Assembly (NCBI RefSeq): GCF_002775205.1
Contig: NC_036458.1
Span: 24,268,368-24,332,367 of the forward strand
Direction: 5' to 3'
Source: Xiphophorus maculatus
Lineage: Eukaryota > Chordata > Actinopteri > Cyprinodontiformes > Poeciliidae
DNA length: 64,000 nt
Shown here: positions 11,998 through 24,109 of the stretch, in pieces
Layout of the letters: every line of letters begins with the position of its first letter
Numbering within the stretch: position 1 is the stretch's first letter
Notes under the pieces: model-generated
What the model saw: only the letters and a program-made list of their open reading frames with translations
Told to the model about the DNA's origin: nothing
Database searches by the model: none
Made by a program: the position numbers and the translations under genes

Positions 11998-12057
11998 CAT
12001 CCATCCATCCATTTTCTTACACCCTTGACCCTAGTGGGGTCGGTGGGTGCTGGTGCC
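11998..12057 (-). mobile_element. Very short LINE 3' end with 14-bp target-site duplication
   Basis: On the minus strand a 60-bp tail of the same LINE family as 2312-2425 ends in (GGAT)n. It is bounded by the 14-bp direct repeat tatctggccatgtc at 11984-11997 and 12058-12071, which marks an extremely 5'-truncated insertion. Part of the right repeat (tatct) may belong to the element. Confidence 0.75.
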
Positions 12058-12071
12058 TATCTGGCCATGTC

Positions 12072-15000
12072 ATTAAGGTAAAAACTAAGTTGATCCCAAT
12101 CTTAACAGAAACTCGAAGCATGCTGTGAGAATACAATAGAGTCCAGTGTGGTTAGAGGGAGATGGAGGTAAACTGTGGGTATTTATTTAGCTTCAAACAT
12201 TGTGGAGCCAAAAAGCAACAAGAGTATTCTCAAACAAACATTTCCAAGCTGCTACCAGAGACTGTTATTGAGACCTGCCTGAGATTTCAGAGTGTTTCTG
12301 ATAAGAACACAGCAAAACAGAAGCTAACCAACCAAACCAGATGTTTTCTAGCTTTGGGAAGAAGAAAACGTGTGGGGTTGACGATTTATGCATAATCCAA
12401 TCATTTTAACCCATTGAAACATCTCTGTAGCATTCTGACAGTTTAGACCTGAACACGCCCTCTGGCAGAAACCATGTGAAACATCTGACTCAACTTATTT
12501 AGCTACTTAGCTTGTTATGAATTTTTAAAAAATTATTAACGTTGATTTAGGCGACAGTGTCAACAGCGGTAGCAGAATCTGACACATTCACTTTTACCAC
12601 CAGCTGATGTTGAGGAAGGTGAGGATCTTGGCGAAACTGTTCTTGGGCTCATGGAAAGCCCAAAAATCTTTGAATCTCTATTCTTGACGAAGGGACTTGC
12701 CAGTGCCTGACTGCTTCCACCTCGGCTGCATCTGCCTGGATTTCACCCTGGTGCTGATGAGGATGTTCAGGGTCCTCATCCTGGCCCAGCACCAGATCTA
12801 CATGCTGTCATGTAGATGTTGGAGAACTTGACGATTACAACACAGCTGCAGAGAACGACTGTGGAGCAGGTGAGGAAACCAAAGGGTTAGTCACACACTA
12901 AACATGCTTAGTTTAGAGGAGTGTGACTAAAGACTTGTGTGGGGTTGCTCACTGGAGAGACAATTTCACTTTCTTCTAAGCACACAAAACCCCCTGTGCC
13001 TCAGTACTTATCTGCAGGCTTATCTGAGAAGACCCTTAAAGTGTCTCCTCAGTGACAACCATCCTTCCTGGTTGTACTCAGTTGCTTACACAGAGGAATT
13101 TCACTCTAATGAAAATTCAGACAAATTATAGTTTTCCACACAGATTAATATACTAAACATATGGATTTACTATCACAGGGGGGCAGTAGTGAGTAAACCT
13201 TTGGGTTTACATAGAAGTAGAATGTAACGGTGGATCAATGTGTGTTTATTAAGCTGCAGACAGGATGAGTTTATTGCCTGGGTTATCTAGTAGCCGTCGA
13301 TATGAACTCGTCTTCCCGAAGCACCAGTGGAAGAATAAATGAACTGTTCAGCTGTCTCCTTTTTGCCTGGTTCTGTCAGTGAGGTAATCCGCCAATGGAG
13401 ACATTATCCACAAGCCTCTCCACTGAGGAGCCTGTTTAGGGACTTCAGGTAAACACATCCACAAGTTCTTCCACCTCTATCTGGGACGGTATGGTCCACA
13501 TTATGGGAGTAATATGAAGATGGAAGTCCTGGTAACAGGTTTTATTTGAACTTTATTTGCCAGAATGTGTCCAGACAAAACATAATACTAAGATAATACT
13601 AAGATTCTCTACATTAGTACTATTGTCCTAGAGACAACAATCTCTCTCTTGTGTGAATTCAAAAGCAAAATGTCAACATTTAAAAGATAATACCATTCTT
13701 ACTCAAATGTGTTTGTATACAAGGGCCAGAAAATCTACTGCAAGAAGAAGCCAGAGCATCAGACATGTTACCAGACAGCTACTTTAGGTTCTGGGCTTTT
13801 GGTACCAGCTGGTGTAACTGCTAATTACAAATGACGTATTTAGCGAGATGAATTATAAAGCTGTGGATTAGAAGGTAGGACAGGATATGTAACAGTAAAC
13901 TGTTAAATTATTGGAAAGCTGTGAAATCAAGTTTGAGTTTCCACACCAAGAAATTAAACCTAATAATTTAAATGTGATTATTTTTGCTGCAATATAATAT
14001 AGTTCAGCAATAAGCAGAAATGAATTGATATGTATTAAATTTAAGAGAGCCAACACACACACACAGAAGCACACACCCCTACACGTCTAAGTCAGGCCAC
14101 TTTGATTAAGCCTTTATTGGAAAGGAGGAAATTTATTACGGAAATCAGAATAAGAAATATTCTTTCAGTTTGGACCATGACTATACTTCATATTTTCTCA
14201 AATCACCCTGGAAGCCATCTCAGTCATTGTCTCCCAGAGTCTAATCTTCTGTCATGTGGAGAAACCAGAACAAACATGTCTCAATTCTCCATCTTTGTCA
14301 ATTCACTGAGCAAACTTGGGAGCCAAAAGCTCAGTAAGAGAACATTAACGTGTGTGCTTAATGGAGTGAGTCGCTCTGTTTGGAGAAACCGGAGCAGCAT
14401 AGTTCCTTCCTGAAATGCTGCCTGTATTAACCTGCTGCTGAGAAGCTATTAGATATGATGGCTCCTGTGTGTGTGTGGTTGCGTGTGTGTGTGTCACTGT
14501 GTGGTTATTTCCCTAAGAGCTTCCGTTTGTCTGGCCACAGTTGTTTTATCGGGATCTGCCTTGAGTTGTAAAAAATCAATGAGGAGAGATTTTAAAAAAT
14601 GACATAGCTGACATTCCTCTGTTTTATTCTTTGTTTTTTTTCCCCCACAAAAATGCACAAACATCAAACTCAAACTCCAAACCCGGTCCTCAGATCTACT
14701 CCTGCTTTGGGTGTTTCCTTGCTGCCAAACACCTGAAAGGCTGATTAACAGCTTCTGCAGCATTTGGTGCCTCCAGAGGAGGTCATGCAGTCATTTGAAT
14801 CAAGTGTGCTGGAACAGAGACAAATCTAAATCATGAAGGCTAAGGGTACTTAAGGGCCAGGTGTGGGAACATCTGATTTAAGGTATGAGGTGCTGCACAT
14901 AAATCTGTCAAGCCCACCTACCCTACCAAGTAATTTATTACTCATTTTAAGTTCTATAAGTTTAATATGTTTGATGAGCTTTCCAAAAATCAACAGAATT

Positions 15001-16340
15001 CAGATTTTTCTGCATTCTTTTCAAAGCATATTAGACAAATGATCAACTTGCAGAAGCCTTCCAGTTAGGTAAGCATAAATGTGATTTAGTTTTTGCAGGA
15101 GCTGCAGTAATTAGCACGCTGTTAGCCGTCTCATGTGGAACCAAAACTAGAATGAACAAGTAGAAAGTAAATGTCAGTATTCCCTCAAAGGTCAGTGCTC
15201 ACTGTGCATATTTACAAAATTCACTATAAATAGTCTGTTTTAATTGCCCTGAGTATGTCAGTCCAGTGTCCAAAATAATGTTGACATTTTATGCTTCTGC
15301 AAAGCACCATCATATATAACCATGTTGTTTCTGGACTAGAGAGGGATGATCTCATTTCCAAGCTCCTGCTCAGGCTGAGCCAGAGAGATTCAGGCCATCA
15401 CAGATTTCCTCATCACCACGGAAACTGAGCAAACCGGAAAGAGAACCGGAAAACAAAAATAAGAGCTAAAGAGAAACCCAGCAAACCACCTCAACTGTCA
15501 AGAGGAGAGTTCAGTTTGACTCACTTTATTTATATAGTACCGATGTAGCACAAATATCATTTCAAGGCGCTTTACAAAATATAAAAGAAATTGCAAAGTG
15601 CTTTGATCTGCGTGTGGTGAGAGATTAATACAATTAAAAACTGTAACATGGGATAATGTGGAATAAGTGAAGCACTGTGAGTTTTTTCCTGATGTACTCT
15701 CAGTGCAAATGTATTCTGTCATTTGTAATTTCTTTTTCAGACATGAAAGAGAGAAAAAAATGCGTAAAATTGGAAGCTGGTTGTGATATAAAAAAAATCA
15801 AAGATCTTATTTTCAATCCACAGCGTCCGGCTCAAACTTTTACGTCTTCACCTACATAAGTGGTGCTGTGTGATGGAAAACTGTAACTGCAAATACATTC
15901 TACACTTTTCATTTCTTTATTGAAAAGTTGAAAGTACAAAACCAAAGTAATAAATATATTGATATTGTTTATCATGCTAGCGAAGCCATCATGTTTGCTT
16001 TTGTCCAAATTCATCTTTTTAACTGTGCTGTGGTGTTTTTTGTTTTTTTTTTCTCATTTGGCCTCTGACCTTTTCCCAGCGCACTGCACAGTCTACTATG
16101 TCCTTCTACTATGACCAAGACAAATGTGGACAAATATTACAATATTTTGTATAATATCAAGGAGACTTCCTCCAATTTAGATCTTCCTGTCCAAAGCAAA
16201 TCCTCTCTAATGTTGTTCTACTTCAGCAGTTTTTACTTCCATCTGACTGTAATTTGCTTTTGCGTAATCTCAGCATAATCACTGAGCTTATTGATGGTTT
16301 AAAAAACACAAGAACATTTTCATATTAACCTCTCTGTGTC
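12072..16340. other. Gene-free, repeat-poor stretch
   Basis: No exon with supporting splice signals or protein features. Around 12590-12870 there is a GC-richer segment whose translations are broken by stops. A possible small interspersed repeat lies at 15520-15620 (listed separately). Confidence 0.4.
15520..15620 (+). repeat. Interspersed repeat with 'TTTATATAG...CAAGGCGCTTTACA' motif
   Basis: This shares the motif order (Tttattt-ata, ccgat, atc/tcaaggc, ttt-c-aa) with 28645-28720, so both are probably copies of one widespread fish repeat whose class I cannot name. Confidence 0.4.
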
Positions 16341-16342
16341 AA

Positions 16343-16344
<2 letters not shown>

Positions 16345-16406
<62 letters not shown>
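16345..16406. repeat. (TG)n microsatellite
   Basis: An uninterrupted TG run of about 31 units. Confidence 0.95.
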
Positions 16407-16407
<1 letters not shown>

Positions 16408-17387
16408 ATCAGATGTTATCGGCAGCAGCGCTGTAAAGGTTGAAAGCGCTCAGAGCAGGAAGCAAGAGTGGCAGGAAACATTTAAAAAGTACTGATAAAC
16501 CCACAGTACAGTCCCTGTCACTGAGCATCAACAGACACTGCTGCACACACACACATGCACCCCCTCACACACACACATTCAAAGTCACATAACTAAGACA
16601 TAGAACATAGAACAACATTGTAGAGTTTGTTCTGTCTTCATTGAACCTTGAAGAAAGTTAAAAGCCACAACTAATGCTGCTGGTATGTTGCCTGAAACAG
16701 ATATATGCATTTTTAAACATAAACACACAAACACGCACATGCACCCCCCCACACCCCCCCCACACACACAGCTTTTAAAGGCTGTCTCCTGTCTGGATGC
16801 TTGGGAGCCTTTCGGTGTTTATCCAGTCTGGGATTGGTTTATCTCCATCTCTGCTCTGTCAAGACAATATGCCGTCCACAGTTTGCTGATAAGCCATATC
16901 AGCACTAAGAACACATCGCTCCAATGAATCCGTGTCTATGCCTGACCTTTATTCAAATCATTAATGTATTTTTTGCATGCAGGTGTTTCTGTTTTCCCTC
17001 CTCTGAACATCAGTGAAAGAAGCACACTGTGGCGCCTCACAACATGCAGGCCTGAGGCTCTTCCCACTAATTAAACAGAAGAACAGATATTATTACAGCC
17101 ATGATTAATGAGCTCGACTTCCATCGCTATTTCCTTACATGTTTTGTTTACCTTTCATCACTAAGCAGTAAATGAATTTGTCTAGCAGCCAGCTTTATCA
17201 TCTGTTCCTGATGATGACTGTGGTGTTAAGGTCTGTCATGGCGTCTCAGGACTTGGCAACACAAGAGAGAGAACAGAAACACACACCGCCTTGCAATAGT
17301 TGCATTCGTTGAACGTAAATTAATTGTTGTTTTTTGTTTCTTTCTTTTATTGTAATGTCTTTAGACTCACTCAAAAAAATACAACAA

Positions 17388-17594
17388 GGGCGTGCCGTGG
17401 TGGCGTAGCGGTTAGCGTGACCCATATTGGAGGCCTTCAGTCCTCGACGCAGCCGTCGCGGGTTTGACTCCCAGACCCAACGACATTTGCCGCATGTCTT
17501 CCCCCTCTCCTTCCCTGTTTCCTGTCAGCCCACTGTCATATAAGGGACACTAGAGCCCACAAAAAGACCCCCTTTTTTACCCCTGGAGGGGTAA
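17388..17594 (+). mobile_element. tRNA-derived SINE with 15-bp target-site duplication
   Basis: The head shows a Pol III A box (tggcgtagcggttagcg) and a B box (gggtttgactccc), followed by the body 'gccgcatgtcttccccc' and 'cctgtcagccc'. The insertion is flanked by the perfect 15-bp repeat aaaaaaatacaacaa at 17373-17387 and 17595-17609, so its ends are defined. It is related to the inverted copy at 23266-23448. Confidence 0.9.
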
Positions 17595-17609
17595 AAAAAA
17601 ATACAACAA

Positions 17610-19690
17610 ATCCCAATATACATTTTCTGTTTCACTCTTTGTAGACTACCACTGTTTTAAAAATGGATCTATCCTAACCTTTGAATCACACTTCTAAAAA
17701 GCAGTTATTTTTCTAAAAGCAAAGTAATAGAAAAAATAAAATCCCCATGAAATAAAAACAATAAAGTAAAGCAAAGCAGTTTTAAGTTTCCTACTCACTT
17801 GAGGAGCAGAATGTTAACATGTTAACAGGTTTGGGAGTGTGATTGATTGAATAAAGGATTTATTGTAAAAGGTTTGAGTGGTTGCTGCAACCAGAAAAGC
17901 ATTCATTTTGGGGGGAAAAAATTAAGTTCCAAGAACTGTTAGATGAAATCACTCAATCAGGTTTATTTGTATATTGTGCACAATACAGAGAGCTGGTAAG
18001 ACTATCAATAATGAAGCAGTTCTGAATGCAAATACTCTAGTGTCCTGCTCTAGCAGGCAGAATCAACACAAGTTTTATACCAAGGATCCAAACTATGGAA
18101 GAAACCAGACTTAAAACTGCAACTTCAGACTTTTCCTGTAAGTTATATATATAACTTATATATTATATATAATATGTGTGTGTGGGACGGGGTGCGTAGG
18201 CGTATGTGTGTGTGTGTGCGGGGGTGTGTTTGTGTGTGTGAGTTGAAATGGGACAACTGTTGTTGTGTGAATCTTTTTTTTTTGGCCCTCTTACTCATAT
18301 TGTAACAATCTGAGCATGATGCTCCCGTTCTGTTGGATTATTTCCAGTTATAACTAACCTGAATGAGAATGCTGCATACAAACCTCAAATTATTACGTCC
18401 AATCTGGTTTGGGAATGTCTCAGGGTCTGCCAGAAAATATTGATAGGTCCTGGCTTAGGAACAAAACAAATCATTTCAATATTTACGTCCAGCTCATGTG
18501 AGTTTTGGGTTGTGTTTTTTACCATTGCATGACACCGGCAGGCCCAAAATCTGATTCCGATTCCAATACCGATATCTGAGGTTTAGTATCAAACAATATC
18601 GAGCCAAAATCAAAAAATTGTGCAGAATTAACTTAAAATATTTCATTTTAAAACACAGACATAAATGTTCTAAATTACAAATTTATTTGCTAATTCTGCA
18701 CCAGTACAGCTCACCGACACACACTTCAGAATCTTGGTCAAACATGTAAAAACAACAACTTTCATTTGTTTAGTTGGTGCAATTAGAAGTAGAGCAGCCA
18801 GTGCAAAAATAAATATTAAATAAACTAATAAATACAACAGGTTGACTAGTTTGGTCAATCATGTAAAATAATCTGCAACAAACCTTCTTCCAAATGGTTC
18901 AGAAAGTGCAATTAGGAATTCAAAATTTTTGCTTTCATCTAAGTTGTGAGAGATCTTTAGTTACTGCTTAGTCCATATGTATGTAAGACATGAACTACAC
19001 ATGTCCTTTCAAACAATGGAGCTGGAAATACATTAAGAACTAAACCACCTGTTGCCTTTCTTGGAAAATGTGGGACTGATGTTTTTAGGGTTTTATTTCT
19101 GCTATGATGAAAACACAACATTTAACATTAGAATATTGAATCACACTAATAACATTTTTATAACAGGATTTTTTTTTAAAAAGAACTAAGCAAAAAAACT
19201 GAAGAACTTATGCTAAATGGGATAGTACTAAGGGCAGCTTTTAGGAATGGTATCATTTCAAGATTTTTTTTTCTTTTACCTTATTTGGACACTCAATATT
19301 AAATGGTTTCCAATGTGCTATTGTCATTATATTTAAAGAATCTTTACAGGTTAGTTCTAATATAGCGAGTGGTGAACCCAGAGATGTTATGTTGTCAATA
19401 AACATAAGTCTAATATGCAAAATAAAAAATCTGTTATAAGATTCAAAAAGGCAGAAAATACGTAAGTCCTTAAAAAAAAAGCTTTGTGTAAAATCAGTAA
19501 GAAAGAAGAAAGGGGCTGAAGAGAGCACGAAGAAGCCCTGGGGCTTTAGTCAGCCTTTGGCTTAATCGATAAGCTCATTTCAGCAATTGATCTCCAAACA
19601 TTGTGAAGACACCTTTTACCCTCTGAGAGAAAATACTAAAACGTGCCAAGAGCAACAACAACATGTAATCTCCCAATCTGGGACAGAGAA
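17610..19690. other. Gene-free AT-rich stretch
   Basis: No exon seen. It holds an AT palindrome near 18140-18175, GT-rich low-complexity sequence to 18240, and near 18535-18605 a piece with 'gattccgattccaataccgatatct' character typical of decayed hAT-like elements. Confidence 0.4.
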
Positions 19691-19698
19691 CCTCCCAC

Positions 19699-19730
19699 TT
19701 TGGGAAACCAAACGTTTTTGGTTTCCCAAA
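19699..19730. repeat. Perfect inverted repeat, 14-bp arms, 4-nt loop
   Basis: Arms 19699-19712 (tttgggaaaccaaa) and 19717-19730 pair exactly around cgtt. The phrase 'aataaacaagtctac' after it recurs about 35 bp further on as a direct repeat. Confidence 0.9.
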
Positions 19731-19859
19731 TAAACAAGTCTACTTACTTCTTATATCTTCTTAATAAACAAGTCTACATACAAGAAAATCTAAAAAAAAA
19801 AATCTTATTTAGATTTTAGTAAATATGCATGTGTCAGACTGTGCTTATTTGACATGTAA

Positions 19860-20303
19860 GGTGTGGGTTGATTCTTTCATGCATGTGTGAGATGTCTTTT
19901 AATCTCCATGGCAGCCATTCAGCTGTGCAAAACATATGGTTGGACCAGCACCGCCTTCGAGCCATAGCTAACATGACGTCCCCACTCGGCTCCTTCAGAC
20001 TAGCCAGAAGCGATTAGCAAAACCTGGTGGAACTGTGGATATGCTGAGCTCATCTTAGGAGCTACTTCTCAGAGCAATGCTAGTAAAAACATTAAAGGGT
20101 TAATAGAGGAGTCATGTTTCAGAAAGAGCAGGAGTTTCTTAAGAAGACGGAGACTCAATTTCAGTTACAAAGTTAAATTTCTTTAAAGTCATAGTTGATA
20201 TATCCAGCATTTTCATAACAACTGAAGGAAACATGGTTGCTTCATTAGGCTATAAAATGCCATCATGTGGCTGGAAAATATATGATACTGCTCCTTTAAA
20301 ATC
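19860..20303 (+). repeat. Copy A of a window-internal interspersed family
   Basis: Shares ordered blocks with 27500-27995 and, in reverse, with 59092-59600 and 29697-29830: an 'aatctccatggca' block, 'ctccttc-aactag', 'gcgattagcaaa', 'ttaatagagga', a 'caatttca' block, and the end 'atactgctcctttaa'. It has no coding capacity. Class unknown (MITE or SINE-like). Confidence 0.75.
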
Positions 20304-22550
20304 TGGATGACAGCCAAAGCTAAAATCAAGTTCAACATTTCTTCATAATTTTAGGTCCTTCTCACCATTATTATTATCCATATGAAATATGAAGAAATAA
20401 TTAAAATCATCCTTACACTATACATGGCGATAAACAACAACAGATGAATGTTAATAACTATGTCATTGCAGAAAGCAGGGCCATTAAAGTAATGTGCTTC
20501 ATATGAAGGTTTTATTACCTGATGTGAAGATTATTAGGTTAAAGTCAGATAAATAACATGACCTGCTTCTGTTGATGAATGTTTTGATCTAATTCCTGGA
20601 GCCTCCAAACAGCTCAGAGGTGAATGGTTTTCTGCTGCTGTCTTTGCTTTTTCCCTCCTACATTCTCAGATGCTCAGACTACAGACCTGCTGGTTTCATG
20701 TGCAATGATAGAAGTCTTTAGTTCCTGCTGTGAACACTCTCTGTTATCAGCTTGCTCTTTTGTTTGCAAAATAATGTGGTAATGCGACATTTGTTTTCTT
20801 GTGTGAATCACTTACCATCTTGTCAGAACATTAATACCATTTGGTGGACATTTTGATCCAAAATGACTCAGAAAATCAAACAAAAGTTTGTTCCCTTTTT
20901 TGCCCACTCTCATCTTCAGCCGTTTCTACGGAGGACTTTGCACACATCACACTTGAGCAGCGAATGTATTATTCAAAAGTGGATAATACATGTCAGGGGC
21001 TCTTCTTTAGGCTACAAACACAGATCTCAGTCTAATTTAACTCATCAGTCAGATGTTGGCAGCTTGACAGAAACACTAGCGTTTGTGAAAAATTATGCAT
21101 TTCTTTATTGAAGGACCTGTAGAAAAACAGAAATGCCCGCCTGCAGAATGAATTTTTCACCAAAGCATCTGGCATGAGATCATCAGTCAGACAACATCTA
21201 GCTGTGGGCTCTTCTGCAGTATTCAAAAGATTTAGTATATGTTGCTAATTAAGTTTGTCATCTTTGTAGGTGTGTGTGTGTTCTTGTTTTTACCATGTCG
21301 TGGGGACCTCCTCCCTCATGGGGACCTAAAAGTTGGTCCCTGTAAGGAAGATGGGTTTAAATGACCATAAATGACCATATAAGCCATCTTAAAGGTGCTG
21401 GTGAAGTTTCAGCAATAGCCCATATCACATGTTTTTCTGTCACTTTTGTGTTAGTGTGTGACCCGATACGGCCCCCTATAGTTTCAGATTGGTACTCCAC
21501 TTCATTGTAATTCACACACTTTTCCAAATATGGTCAGGTACCACCTTCTTCATGGTCCCCAAAAAGAAGGTTATGGCAAGAACTTGAAATTATTTAGTTT
21601 AAAAGACTATATCAACTTAAAAGATAAAATCCACAACAATAACTGAAAATGGACATTTTTCTACAAAGATTAACTCCACTGATTCAGTGTTTAGACTTTT
21701 GATTCTTTCAAAATGCCCACCATCAAGAATTGTTCGTATGTATTTATATTGTCTGTTTACTGATCTTTAATAAAGTCAAAAAAGACAAAAATGGGGTTCA
21801 TTGTTTGAATTTATTAATAACAGAGTATGAAACAGAGTGCATAAAAGACTCTAAAGGTGTAAACATTTGCACAAATATTTAGTTTAGTAATATTCAACAC
21901 TACAGTTTTGAAACAGCTCTATATATTTGTTTATACCACTTTTTCAACTACAGTTATTTTGTAGTTGGAAAGGGCAAATGTTTTAGTCTCTACATCTGCA
22001 TAGATGTTGAAGCCATAAGGTAAAACACTAACAGCAAAAGAACTTTACAGCTTATTGACCCAAGTGGACTGTACACAAATGGAGAACCTTTCAGTTTTAT
22101 TAATAATTAAATTATAAAAAATATACAATATATTTCTTCAACTACACAATTAAAATTCTTTTGTATTTACTTTCAAATAAATTGCCCATAGCGTATATTT
22201 AAGCTTGGGGTCATGAAACAAAAAGAGTTAAAAATGGGTTTAAAATACTCTGTTTCTGATAGGGACTTTGTAGCAGTCACTTCTCCTAGATTAATATGTA
22301 GAAAATGTCATAGCCAATTGCAAAAGGGCAACAGGTGTGCATTGCACTGAACTTCCTTCACCAGTTCTTGATGTTTAGAAGACAAATAGTAGCTGTGGAG
22401 ACTAAACTTTTTTTAAACAAAAGAAACCTCTAGTAGAACCTAACAAAGTGTCAGTGACTATTTGCCATAAACAACTAGGATTTGCATGCTGTCATCTTCT
22501 CTGGTGGTGTCACGTGACTGGCTTAATTTTAGCCTTTTCTTTCTCCAAAA
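20304..22550. other. Gene-free stretch with a 'GGGGACC' repeat
   Basis: No exon recognised. At about 21298-21560 'gtggggacc', 'atggggacc', 'ttggtccc' and 'tggtcccc' blocks occur in direct and inverted order, suggesting a decayed interspersed element. The remainder is AT-rich. Confidence 0.4.
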
Positions 22551-22553
22551 CCC

Positions 22554-22591
22554 ATGGGCCCTGCATATTTAACGAAATATGCAGGGCCCAT
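22554..22591. repeat. Perfect inverted repeat, 17-bp arms, 4-nt loop
   Basis: Arms 22554-22570 (atgggccctgcatattt) and 22575-22591 are exact reverse complements around aacg. Confidence 0.95.
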
Positions 22592-22835
22592 ATCACCATA
22601 ACTTTTGATAGGAACAAGTTACAGCAATGGGACTTACATTCCTGCAATTGTTTCAAAGATTAGATGTCAATAGGCATATAATAAATTTGATTCCATTGAT
22701 TGATCATTTGAGGCCTTCTGAAAACAACTAAATGTGTCTAGGTCGCAGCTATGACCCCAACAAGAAACTTTCTATGGAAACTAGGGTCAGAAAATGTTCC
22801 CTGGGGGTTCTGGGTTTGATCAGATCGTAGCTCAC

Positions 22836-22997
22836 TGCATCAGTGCATCATCCAGTGCATCATACACTGCGTTATCCAGTGCGTTATCCAGTGCGTTGCA
22901 TCATCCAGTGCACAATGCACTGCATTATCCTGTGCACGATGCACTGCACATATCCAGTGGATAGTGCAGTGCATCTTCCAATGCATAATGCACTGTA
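22836..22997. repeat. Degenerate 12-bp minisatellite with TGCACTGCA palindromes
   Basis: About 13 imperfect 12-bp units of the type tccagtgcatca alternate with tgcactgcatta variants, so that some neighbouring units are partly palindromic (tgcactgca). Confidence 0.85.
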
Positions 22998-23265
22998 TAT
23001 GCCGGTTTAATTGAATGATGAATTTTTATAGTGGGCCCAATGCTCATCAGCCATCCCCAATTTTACAGCCTTCAGGCCATCAGTTGGCCCACAGCGGCCT
23101 CAGGAACATTTGGGTGACCTTTTGACCCCAAAATTTCCATCAGTCCGTTGTTTTGAAATGCAAGTAGATTGAAACTGAAATTTGTGTTGGGGATTTTGTA
23201 GGTTCAAGTGACATCTAATGTTTTTTAAAGTGAATTTGGGGATTATCGACTGCCAGTAGTATTTT

Positions 23266-23448
23266 TTTAAAGGTTTTATCGGCTCTAGTGGCTTTTATTT
23301 GATAGTGACTTAACAGTAAAATGGGTAATGAGAGAACAGGGAAAACATGCAGCAAAGGCCGGGAAGCAAACCTGCGACAGCTGCATTGAGGACTAAGGCC
23401 TCCATATGTGGGTTGTGCTTAACCTCTGCGCCGCCACAGCATCCCCTA
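23266..23448 (-). mobile_element. tRNA-derived SINE, inverted copy with 13-bp target-site duplication
   Basis: The minus strand carries the same SINE as 17388-17594: A box region near 23425-23440, B box region near 23370 and the body 'ctgcatgttttccc'. It is more diverged. The perfect 13-bp repeat ccagtagtatttt at 23253-23265 and 23449-23461 defines the insertion. Confidence 0.85.
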
Positions 23449-23499
23449 CCAGTAGTATTTTAAAATTCAGATTTCTCTGTTGATCTATATCTAACACTC

Positions 23500-23650
23500 T
23501 GTCTTAAATTAACACATTCATAGTGTTAACTTTTGACACTACACACTAGTGTTAGGTAAATCAACACTGATGTGTGTCAAATTTCAACTAAGTGTTGGTT
23601 CAACTCTATCACAAATAACACTTTCAAAAGTGTTACTTTAACACAATCAA
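23500..23650. repeat. AGTGTTA/TAACACT-rich repeat
   Basis: Many direct and inverted copies of aacact/agtgtt occur in 150 bp (for example 'cacactagtgttag' and 'acactttcaaaagtgttac'), the look of a small palindromic fish repeat. Confidence 0.6.
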
Positions 23651-24002
23651 GAGTGGACCAATATAGACATTTTTCAAATTTGCTGTGTTGAAGGACAATT
23701 TCATTCATAAAAATGAAACACTGCAGACTCATTCAGTAAAAATCACATTATTGAGATGAAGCTGCTTTGTATTTAGGCTGAAGTGATCGCCAAAGAAAAC
23801 AGCATCATCCTCAGAGGAGGAGTTTCTCCAGGGCAAACAAAGAGTTCCTCCTGAGTCGAATGTATGATTTTATGATAATGATGACCTCATGACTCTCCTC
23901 CATGAAAACAGGGAGCTGTTTTCACTGCAGAATGTATGGGAAGCTTTGTCTAGGGATCTGTCGTCATCTCCAATTTTTGTCCAGTTTTCTCCACACATGC
24001 TG

Positions 24003-24023
24003 ACACACACACACACACACACA

Positions 24024-24105
<82 letters not shown>
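24003..24105. repeat. (CA)n microsatellite
   Basis: A long CA run of about 50 units with one CCA interruption near 24027. The cysteine/valine and threonine/histidine open frames across it are artefacts. Confidence 0.95.
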
Positions 24106-24108
<3 letters not shown>

Positions 24109-24109
24109 C

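Noticed and set aside
12590-12870. GC-richer segment whose translations hint at a membrane protein
   Set aside because: Stops occur in every frame and the resemblance is too weak to name a family.
17388-17470. A functional tRNA gene
   Set aside because: A and B box-like motifs are present, but they belong to a SINE head with SINE body and target-site duplications.
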